Part shown: piece by piece, positions 13,532 through 19,473 of the stretch | Position numbering within the stretch: the stretch's first letter is position 1 | Layout: each line of letters begins with the position of its first letter | Assembly (NCBI GenBank): GCA_030637805.1 | Contig: DAOWFV010000066.1 | Coordinates: forward strand, 1-19,473 | From: Acidobacteriota bacterium | Lineage (GTDB): Bacteria; Acidobacteriota; Thermoanaerobaculia; Thermoanaerobaculales; Sulfomarinibacteraceae | Direction: 5' to 3' | DNA: 19,473 bases | Program-made: the position numbers and the translations under genes | The notes under the pieces: model-generated | Told to the model about the DNA's origin: nothing | Seen by the model: only the letters and a program-made list of their open reading frames with translations | Databases searched by the model: none

Positions 13532-15013
13532 ATGGACACCTTCGACCGCAACTGGCGGGAGCTTCAGCTCGAAACGCTGGTCGATCTCTCGCTCACGATC
13601 GGCGGCGTGCTCTCCGAGGAGGAGCTCGTGGAGGAGCTGCTCCAGCGTGCGGTGGGTACCCTCGACGCCGGCTCGGGTTTCGTCGCCTCCCTCCACCCGG
13701 GAGGGCAGGAAGCGGTGGTGCGCTCGGTTCGGTTGCCGCAGAGCGTCGAGACCCTGCGGAGCTTCTTCGAGTCCGATTTCCTCGAGGAGCTGGCGGCGGG
13801 CCGCGTTGTGCGCGCGATCCGCACCACCTCGGACCCGCCGCACGAGCTTCTCGCCGCCCCCATGCTCTGGCAGCAGAAAACGCTCGGGATCGTGGTTCTA
13901 GGAGACAAGGAAACGCGAGAGGGAAGGATTCCCTTCTCCGACAGTGACGCCCGCTTCCTGCTTTCCATGACCAGCATGGTCGCGACCGCGGTCGCCACCG
14001 CCCGCAGGGTAGGGGCTATCGAACGCGAGCGCCAGCGCCTGGCCGACGAGAACCGTGCCCTCAGGGACGTCGCGCGGCGTGAAGGTTTCGTCGGCGAATC
14101 AGCCGCGATCCAGGAGATGCTCGACCTCGTGCGCAGGGCGGCGCCGACAGGGGTCAACGTCATGCTCAGGGGAGAGTCCGGAGTCGGCAAGGAGCGCGTT
14201 GCACGTCTGCTGCACTCGTACTCCGACCGCTCCGGCGGTCCATTCGTGCCGCTCAACTGCGCGGCCTTGCCCGAGACCCTGCTCGAGTCCGAGCTCTTCG
14301 GAATCGAGGAGGGGGTTGCCACGGGGGTGCAGCGTCGTCACGGCAAGATCGAGCTGGCAGACGGCGGCACCCTTTTCCTCGACGAGGTCGGCGACCTCTC
14401 CCTGGCCCTGCAGGCGAAGCTGCTGCGCGTGGTTCAGGAACGCGAGTTCGAACGTCTCGGCGGCCGGGAGCGGATCCCCGTCGACCTGCACCTGGTCACC
14501 GCCACCAACCGCGACCTCGAGGAAATGGTGGAGCAGGGAGAGTTCCGGCAGGATCTCTACTACCGTCTGCGGGTCGTCGTGGTGAACATAAAGCCGCTTC
14601 GCGAGCGCCGGACGGACATCCCTCTACTGGCGAGACACTTTCTCGAGCTCTACGGCGAGCGCTTCGGACGGCCGGGCCTTCTCCTTTCACGGGAGGCGCT
14701 GGCGGCCCTGTTGAGCCATTCCTTCCCCGGCAATGTGCGTGAGCTGGAGAACGCCATCCAGGCCGCAGTGGCGCTCGCCCCGGGCAATACCATCACCGAG
14801 GATGACCTTCGTCTCGAAGCAGAGGGCGGACAACAGGCCACCGGAGGCGAGCTCGTGAGCCTGGGCGAGATGGAACGCCGCCACATCGAGAGCGTGCTGC
14901 AGGCGGTGGACGGAAACCGGCAGGCGGCCGCCCGCATCCTGGGCATCGACCGCACAACCCTGTATCGCAAGCTGCAGCGTTTTGCATCTCATGATGCAGA
15001 ACACATCAATTAA
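13532..15013 (+). CDS. GAF-AAA+-Fis enhancer-binding-type regulator with GVATGV in place of GAFTGA
   Basis: The 493-residue protein has an N-terminal GAF-like sensor (about 15-155), a coiled segment (160-182), a sigma-54-type AAA+ domain (about 186-410) and a C-terminal Fis helix-turn-helix (about 450-484; NRQAAARILGIDRTTLYRKL). Walker A is GESGVGKE (214-221), Walker B GGTLFLDEVGDLS (278-290). The sigma-54 contact loop reads GVATGV (261-266): the Phe is Ala, although the Thr is kept. It may bind sigma-54 in an altered way or act otherwise. The ATG at 13532 is chosen because the GAF region follows directly; frame upstream is translated repeat. It sits just before a sigma-54 promoter and the partner-switching operon, which is its likely target. 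Confidence 0.85.
   Translation: MDTFDRNWRELQLETLVDLSLTIGGVLSEEELVEELLQRAVGTLDAGSGFVASLHPGGQEAVVRSVRLPQSVETLRSFFESDFLEELAAGRVVRAIRTTSDPPHELLAAPMLWQQKTLGIVVLGDKETREGRIPFSDSDARFLLSMTSMVATAVATARRVGAIERERQRLADENRALRDVARREGFVGESAAIQEMLDLVRRAAPTGVNVMLRGESGVGKERVARLLHSYSDRSGGPFVPLNCAALPETLLESELFGIEEGVATGVQRRHGKIELADGGTLFLDEVGDLSLALQAKLLRVVQEREFERLGGRERIPVDLHLVTATNRDLEEMVEQGEFRQDLYYRLRVVVVNIKPLRERRTDIPLLARHFLELYGERFGRPGLLLSREALAALLSHSFPGNVRELENAIQAAVALAPGNTITEDDLRLEAEGGQQATGGELVSLGEMERRHIESVLQAVDGNRQAAARILGIDRTTLYRKLQRFASHDAEHIN
14983..14998. promoter_or_regulatory. Candidate upstream activator site (palindrome)
   Basis: TGCATC-TCAT-GATGCA is a perfect 6-bp inverted repeat, centred about 125 bp upstream of the sigma-54 promoter at 15117. 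That is a usual distance for an enhancer bound by a Fis-type helix-turn-helix regulator. It overlaps the 3' end of the regulator gene, so chance is not excluded. Confidence 0.35.
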
Positions 15014-15116
15014 CATACGTCATTAAAAATCAAATATTTAAATAGAAGATTCTCCACTTCATCGGCAAGATGTTGTGTATTGCCTCATTTTCTGATCAAA
15101 ATCTGCGCACCAACTC

Positions 15117-15131
15117 TGGCACGCATCTTGC
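15117..15131 (+). promoter_or_regulatory. Sigma-54 promoter of the partner-switching operon
   Basis: TGGCAC (15117-15122), GCATC, TTGC (15128-15131) matches the -24/-12 consensus exactly, with correct spacing. Initiation about 12 nt downstream (near 15143) would place GGAGG at the very start of the transcript, ahead of the ATG at 15157. Confidence 0.75.
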
Positions 15132-15156
15132 CCTTGTCGGAGTCGGAGGTAGTTTG

Positions 15157-15309
15157 ATGAGGTCACTGGCGCTCCAGCGTTACTCTACTGCGGCTGCAGC
15201 CATGGCTTTGGCGGCCGCGGTGGCCCAGGCGGCAAACCTCAACATCTCCATTCCCACCCAACAAATTCAACTTGCGTGGACACTAGCGCGGGTTCTGCTA
15301 CAGTTATAG
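15157..15309 (+). CDS. 50-residue predicted exported peptide, no recognised family
   Basis: The 50-codon frame starts with MRSLALQRYS, then an Ala-rich hydrophobic segment (about 11-23), then AQAAN, which looks like a signal peptide with a cleavage site near residue 25. The predicted mature part is about 24-25 residues, with IPTQQIQLAW and a hydrophobic end, ARVLLQL. GGAGG lies about 8 nt before the ATG and a sigma-54 promoter lies just upstream. The stop is 7 nt before the kinase gene, so it would be the first gene of the operon. I do not recognise it; it could be a secreted signal, a lipid-associated peptide, or a leader peptide that affects downstream translation. Confidence 0.55.
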   Translation: MRSLALQRYSTAAAAMALAAAVAQAANLNISIPTQQIQLAWTLARVLLQL

Positions 15310-15316
15310 GCTCATC

Positions 15317-15733
15317 ATGGAGGTGGTGCTGCACCTTCCAGTGGTGCCCAACGTGGAGCTGGTGGCTGCGAAGGCAGTAGAGACCCTTGGCGGAGCCTTG
15401 GGGATGCATCAGACCCGCGTCGAGGCCGCGAGCGTTGCCGTGGTTGAGGCGTGTCTCAACGCCATGGAGCACGGGGGCGGTCCCGTGACCGTCCGTTTGC
15501 GAAGCAAGAATGGGTCTGCGCGACCGTGCCTCGTGATCGAGGTGGAGGACCACGGCAAGGGTTTCGATCCTGAGAGGGCGCCGCAGAACAGTCCGTCACG
15601 GATCCTGGGTCGAGCCTCGAAAAGAGGCTGGGGCCTGACCCTGATCCGCGAGCTGATGGATGAGGTGCAGATCCGATCCGCGCCGGGGAAAACTCTGGTT
15701 TACATGTGCAAGTACGTGGAGAGTGCACCATGA
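15317..15733 (+). CDS. RsbW-like serine-protein kinase / anti-sigma factor (HATPase_c_2)
   Basis: The 138-residue protein has the GHKL ATP-binding fold of RsbW/SpoIIAB-type switch kinases. The N-box is VVEACLNAMEHG (42-53) with E44 and N48, the G1 box EDHGKGFD (77-84) and the G2 region KRGWGLTLIRELMDEV (102-117). Such kinases phosphorylate a STAS partner on Ser or Thr and sequester a sigma factor or another effector. It overlaps the STAS gene by 4 nt (ATGA), so the partner is almost certainly the next gene. Only a weak AGG precedes its ATG, consistent with coupling to the short upstream peptide gene. No sigma factor gene is present. Confidence 0.85.
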   Translation: MEVVLHLPVVPNVELVAAKAVETLGGALGMHQTRVEAASVAVVEACLNAMEHGGGPVTVRLRSKNGSARPCLVIEVEDHGKGFDPERAPQNSPSRILGRASKRGWGLTLIRELMDEVQIRSAPGKTLVYMCKYVESAP

Positions 15734-16098
15734 ACGAGGAACAGATCAAGCTGTCGAAGGATCTCCTGACGGATGACATCGGCCTCATCGCTGCGGCCGG
15801 GTACATCAACAACGAAGGCGGTCAAGCCATAGCGGACGCGGCAACGGACCTCATGGGCGACGGGGCCACGACACTGCTCATCGATCTCAAGGGCACCCGC
15901 ATCATCAACTCGATTGGTGTGTCGATCCTGCTCGAGATCCTGGAGAAGCTGCTCGACGAGCAGGGAAGGCTGGCCTTCTGCAACCTCACCCCGACGATCT
16001 CCAAAACCTTCGAAATCATGGGTCTGGTGCAGTACGCGGCGGTGTACCCGAGTCGGGAGGTTGCGCGCGCGGCGCTTGAGGGAGATGTCACTTCCTGA
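15730..16098 (+). CDS. STAS-domain anti-anti-sigma factor (SpoIIAA/RsbV-like)
   Basis: The 122-residue protein is a single STAS domain. LLIDLKGTRIINSIGVSILLEIL (49-71) aligns with the RsbV/SpoIIAA phosphorylation helix, where S61 (NSIG) is the expected phospho-serine. The later PTISKTFEIMGL (88-99) matches the family's second conserved helix. The start is the ATG overlapping the kinase stop (ATGA), so translation is coupled. Unphosphorylated, it should bind the kinase and free the kinase's target; phosphorylated, it should release it. It overlaps the phosphatase gene by 14 nt, making the three regulators a tight unit. Confidence 0.88.
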   Translation: MNEEQIKLSKDLLTDDIGLIAAAGYINNEGGQAIADAATDLMGDGATTLLIDLKGTRIINSIGVSILLEILEKLLDEQGRLAFCNLTPTISKTFEIMGLVQYAAVYPSREVARAALEGDVTS

Positions 16099-17590
16099 AC
16101 TGCTTCACCTGGCGGACATTGCTCTCAGCGGCCACGCCAGCCCCGACCTACCTGAGCAGCTCCTCAGGGCGGTGGTCGAGGAAACGGGATCGCGGGCCGG
16201 TGTGCTGCGGCGAGGCGGTGAGGCGGTGGCGTGCTGGCCGCGGACCGTCTCGCCGCAGGTTGAGGCGTCGACCGACGGCTGGAGCGAGATTCCTTTCGGT
16301 GGTGACGACACCCCGTGGCGACTGCGGTTGCTCCAGCTCGAACGGCTCGACGAGGCCGCTCTCGGGGCCACCCGTCTCAGTCTGCGTGCCTGGGAGCTGC
16401 GCGAGGAGCTGAAGAGGTCCCGCTTCGACGAACGCTTCCACCTCTGGGAGCTCGAGGCCATTCGCTCGATCGCCACCGGCATCGGGGGCATCCTCGACAC
16501 CTCCCTCCTCGCCGAGGAGCTGATCAGCCATCTCGTGGCTCTCCTCGGCGTGCGGAGCGCCCATCTTTACCTCGGCGACGGGCCAGGCTCGGCCGTCAGC
16601 GTTGGCGGTTTTGGAACTCCGCCCCTGGAGGCCGAGGATCTCGAACGCGCATGGCAGCAAGGGATCTACAATGATGAGCTGGTAGCCCTGCCACTGCAAT
16701 CGGAGTCCGGCCATCTGGGGGTGTTGGTGGCGGCCGACAAGGAAGCGCGCGCCGGGACCGAACCTTTCGCCGCCAACGACGTGCGCCTACTCGAGCTCTT
16801 CGCCGTACAGGTGACCGTGGCCATGGAGTACGCCCGCCTCACCCGCGAGTCCCTCGAACGCGAGCGTCTCAAGCGCGAGCTCGAGGTCGCGGCGGTGATT
16901 CAGTCCCACCTTTACCCCCAGAACTTCCCGGACTTCCCGGGCTTCCGCCTCGCGGCCAGCTCCTCTTCGAGCCGGCAGGTGGCGGGGGACACTTACGACG
17001 TGCTGCTCCGCGATAACACCCTGATCGTTACCGTGACCGACGTTTCGGGCAAGGGGGTGGGCGCGGGTTTGATCGCCTCGGGGATCCATGCAGCGGTGCG
17101 ACTGATGGCCGGCGATGCCGACAATCTCAGCGATCTCGCTGCACGTGTCAACCACTACCTCACCGGCGCCACCGCGGACAACCGCTTCGCCACCTTCGGC
17201 ATGGCTCGGATCGCTCCCGACGGTGAGCTGTGGGCGGTGAACGCGGGCCACCTTCCTCTCCTGATCAGGCGTCAGGACGGCGCGGTGGAGGAGATCGAGA
17301 GCAGCGGGCTGCCCCTGGGCATCCTCGATAAGGCGAGCTATACCCAGGCCACCGGGCACCTCGATCTCGGCGATCTTCTCGTGCTCTATACCGACGGTTT
17401 GACCGAGGCCGAGGACCCCGACGAGGAGGAGTTCAGCGTCGAACGGGTGGTGGAGGTGGTCGGGGGCCTCGTCGAGCCCACCGCCGATGGGCTGTGCAAA
17501 GAGCTCCTGAAGGTGGTGGACGAGCACACCTGCGGTCAGCCGCTGCAGGATGATGCGACGCTGCTGGTAGTCGAACGCCTCGCGGAGTGA
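16085..17590 (+). CDS. GAF-PP2C serine phosphatase (SpoIIE/RsbU-like)
   Basis: The 501-residue protein has an N-terminal region with no clear domain (1-115), a GAF domain (about 120-250), a coiled linker (250-272) and a PP2C/SpoIIE catalytic domain (about 275-500). Metal ligands appear in VAGDTYDV (299-306; D302), VTDVSGKGVGAGL (317-329; D319), LYTDGLTEAED (434-444; D437) and DDATLLVV (489-496). It should dephosphorylate the STAS protein encoded just upstream, in response to whatever the GAF domain binds. The ATG at 16085 lies within the STAS gene and follows GAGGGAG; in-frame sequence further upstream is out-of-frame STAS coding and is rejected. Two GAF proteins thus bracket the module: this phosphatase and the AAA+ regulator. 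Confidence 0.88.
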   Translation: MSLPELLHLADIALSGHASPDLPEQLLRAVVEETGSRAGVLRRGGEAVACWPRTVSPQVEASTDGWSEIPFGGDDTPWRLRLLQLERLDEAALGATRLSLRAWELREELKRSRFDERFHLWELEAIRSIATGIGGILDTSLLAEELISHLVALLGVRSAHLYLGDGPGSAVSVGGFGTPPLEAEDLERAWQQGIYNDELVALPLQSESGHLGVLVAADKEARAGTEPFAANDVRLLELFAVQVTVAMEYARLTRESLERERLKRELEVAAVIQSHLYPQNFPDFPGFRLAASSSSSRQVAGDTYDVLLRDNTLIVTVTDVSGKGVGAGLIASGIHAAVRLMAGDADNLSDLAARVNHYLTGATADNRFATFGMARIAPDGELWAVNAGHLPLLIRRQDGAVEEIESSGLPLGILDKASYTQATGHLDLGDLLVLYTDGLTEAEDPDEEEFSVERVVEVVGGLVEPTADGLCKELLKVVDEHTCGQPLQDDATLLVVERLAE

Positions 17591-17739
17591 AGTTGGCTTC
17601 AGCCGGCGAGCTGCTCGATGCAGGTCGCAGGTCTCAAGTCTCAGGGCGCACATCACACATCACAAGTCGCAGCAGAATCGTCGGCTGGACTCCCAGATGT
17701 CAAGCCCATTCAGCCCCTTTCGTGAGCTCCCTGCCAGCT

Positions 17740-17896
17740 GAGACCTGAAACCTATGAAACCTGAAGCCTGAGACCTGTGACCGGTGAGACCTGAAGCCTG
17801 TGTAGCCTGAGACCTGAAGCTTGGAACCTGAGACCTGAGACCTGAAGCCTGAGACCTGTGAGACCTGAGACCTGTGAGACCTGAGACCTGAAGCCT
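17740..17896. repeat. Degenerate heptanucleotide array (GARRCCT)n
   Basis: About twenty units of GAGACCT, GAAGCCT or GAAACCT, sometimes separated by GT or AT, fill most of the 344-bp gap between the convergent phosphatase and acyl-CoA synthetase genes. No gene is visible in 17591-17934. A GAGTATCGAGAATCCAGTATCGAG-like doublet (about 17904-17926) follows the array. Confidence 0.85.
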
Positions 17897-17934
17897 GGGT
17901 AACGAGTATCGAGAATCCAGTATCGAGCTGACGG

Positions 17935-19473
17935 TCAGCCTTCGTACAACCCCTCGATCAGGTCGATGTAGGCCTGCTCGACGACACGCCTTTTGACCTT
18001 GAGCGTCGGCGTCAAGGTGCCGTCTTCGATCGAGAGCATCAGCGGGAGCACGGCGTGCTTCTTGATCTGCTCGTAGCGGGCGAGGCCGGAGTTGGTGTCT
18101 TCCACGACCTTGGCAAAGGCCTCCACCAGCTTCGGATGCTTGGTGACCTCCTCGGTGGAGTCGAAGCTGACACCCTCTGATTGGGCCCATTTCTCCAGCT
18201 CCTCGGTGTTCGGTGAGAGCAGGACGACCAGGTATGGACGTCGATCACCGATGACCACGGCATTGTCCACCAGCAGGGAGCGCTTGAGCTCGTTCTCGAT
18301 CGGCTGCGGCGCCACGTTCTTGCCGCCGGCGGTGACGATGATGTCCTTCTTGCGGTCGGTAATGCGGATGAAACCGTCGTCGTCGATCTCGGCGATGTCG
18401 CCGGTGAGAAAGAACCCATCTGCGTCGAAGACCTCGGCCGTTTTCTCGGGCAGGTTCCAGTAGCCCTTCATCACCGACGGGCCCTTGACGCAGAGCTCTC
18501 CGTCGGCTGCGATCTTCGCCTCGACGTTCGAGATCGGTTTGCCCACGGTGCCCAACCGCGTCATGTTCGGCTCGGCGCCGTTGACGGCGATCACCGGAGA
18601 GGTCTCGGTCAGGCCGTAGCCCTCGAGAATCCAGATGCCGATTGACTGGAAGAACTCGTTGACGAACTGCGGCAGTGGCGCTCCCCCGGAGATGCAGAAG
18701 CGTACCTGACCCCCGAGGCCTTCACGCACCTTGGACAGCACGATCTTGTCGGCGAGGTTGTAGGAGAAGCCACCTGGATCCTTGCCCGCGAGCCTCTTGG
18801 GGTATGCTTTCTGGCCCTGGCTCAGAGCCCAGCTGAAGAGGGCGCGCCGCACTGCCGGGGCGTTGTTCACCTTGTCCATGATCTTGTCGTAGACCTTCTC
18901 GTAGACTCGCGGCACGCTGGCGAAGACCGTGGGCTTGATGGTTGCGATGAGTTCGCCGATGTGGTGTACGGAGCAGTAGGCCTTGGTCGCCGCCTTGTAC
19001 ATGTAGAGGTAGCCGATCATGCGCTCGAAGACGTGACATAGGGGCAGGAACTCCAGGCTGAAGTCGTCGGCGCCGAGCGGCGCGCGTTCCGCCGAGGGCA
19101 GGACGTTCTGCACCAGGTTCTTGTGCGTCAGGGTGACTCCCTTGGGCCTGCCGGTCGTGCCTGAGGTGTAGATGAGGGTCAGGAGATCGTCCTCGCCGAC
19201 CTTCTCGGCCCGCTGCCAGAAGAGGTCCTCCGACTCGCCCGATTGGCCGGAGGCCACCACCTCGTCGAGGGAGAGGACGCCCGCGGCGCACGGCCCCTCG
19301 ATCTGGATCAGATGCTTGAGGTCGGGGCACTGATCGCGGATCTCCAGGAACTTGGCCATCTGGTCCGGGTTCTCGGCCACCGCCACCATCGAGCCCGAAT
19401 CCGTCGCCTGGTAGGCGATGGCTTCCGCGTTGAGGGTGCCGTAGATCGGCACATCGGCCGCACCGAGATCGCA
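17935..19473 (-). CDS. Long-chain acyl-CoA synthetase (AMP-forming), 5' end outside window
   Basis: The visible 512 residues include the AMP-binding P-loop YTSGTTGRPKG (about 19138-19170), YGLTETSP (18595-18618), LTGDIAEIDDDGFIRITDR and KDIIVTAGGKNVAPQPIE. These identify an ANL-superfamily ligase of the FadD15/long-chain type, which adenylates a fatty acid and transfers it to CoA. The frame is open through the window edge, and VPIYGTLNAE is an early motif of the family, so roughly 90-110 residues are missing. The GTG at 19452 is internal, not a start. The C-terminus ends VEQAYIDLIEGLYEG, as is usual. Its specificity and operon are not visible. It converges on the phosphatase gene. Confidence 0.9.
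   Translation of the reverse strand, partial: CDLGAADVPIYGTLNAEAIAYQATDSGSMVAVAENPDQMAKFLEIRDQCPDLKHLIQIEGPCAAGVLSLDEVVASGQSGESEDLFWQRAEKVGEDDLLTLIYTSGTTGRPKGVTLTHKNLVQNVLPSAERAPLGADDFSLEFLPLCHVFERMIGYLYMYKAATKAYCSVHHIGELIATIKPTVFASVPRVYEKVYDKIMDKVNNAPAVRRALFSWALSQGQKAYPKRLAGKDPGGFSYNLADKIVLSKVREGLGGQVRFCISGGAPLPQFVNEFFQSIGIWILEGYGLTETSPVIAVNGAEPNMTRLGTVGKPISNVEAKIAADGELCVKGPSVMKGYWNLPEKTAEVFDADGFFLTGDIAEIDDDGFIRITDRKKDIIVTAGGKNVAPQPIENELKRSLLVDNAVVIGDRRPYLVVLLSPNTEELEKWAQSEGVSFDSTEEVTKHPKLVEAFAKVVEDTNSGLARYEQIKKHAVLPLMLSIEDGTLTPTLKVKRRVVEQAYIDLIEGLYEG

Noticed and set aside
17740..17896. CRISPR-like appearance of the GARRCCT array
   Set aside because: The unit is only 7 nt, there are no unique spacers of constant length, and no cas gene is nearby.

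Overview
The window is high-GC bacterial DNA with long, repeat-rich gaps between short operons. No rRNA or taxonomic marker gene is present. A secreted metzincin with a DGFESG-type C-terminus, a sulfatase-superfamily protein ending in LRALGYLD, DUF4388 (PATAN) proteins joined to TPR or SPOR domains, and abundant sigma-54 machinery together suggest Acidobacteriota (Thermoanaerobaculia-like). A deltaproteobacterial or myxobacterial-type genome remains possible. The lineage is an inference.

Layout, left to right. A roughly 180-bp palindromic MITE-like element abuts the stop codon of a secreted zinc metalloprotease (minus strand). folK (plus) diverges from it. After a repeat block come pyrE and a sigma-54 response regulator (minus, 4-nt overlap). 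Another repeat gap precedes an ALDH7-family aldehyde dehydrogenase (minus). A third repeat block is followed by a minus-strand operon reading DUF4388-TM-SPOR protein, DUF4388/J-like/TPR protein, then a YacP-like NYN ribonuclease. Next are tRNA-Val(TAC) and tRNA-Asp(GTC) with a good sigma-70 promoter and a terminator, a small two-helix membrane protein, and a sulfatase-like exported protein (minus). A type IV pilin-like protein lies behind a sigma-54 promoter. The last block is a GAF-AAA-Fis regulator followed by a signalling operon, and a truncated long-chain acyl-CoA synthetase (minus) runs off the right edge.

The most coherent candidate system is 13532-17590. A sigma-54-type enhancer-binding protein carries an N-terminal GAF domain and GVATGV in place of GAFTGA. 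It is followed by a near-perfect -24/-12 promoter at 15117-15131. Behind that promoter lie a 50-residue exported peptide, an RsbW-like serine kinase, a STAS anti-anti-sigma protein and a GAF-PP2C (SpoIIE/RsbU-like) phosphatase, packed with overlaps or very short gaps. This reads as a sigma-54-controlled partner-switching module with an unrecognised small secreted component. No target sigma factor is encoded in the window.

The second theme is a mosaic family of intergenic repeats. Five copies of a two-part core (GCGCCCAAGCGCGGG, then 24-28 nt, then CCCCGCGCCGATAA) sit next to heptanucleotide arrays of four unrelated sequences. Two segments are bounded by inverted heptamer arrays. One hairpin occurs in two copies that differ by two compensatory base-pair changes.
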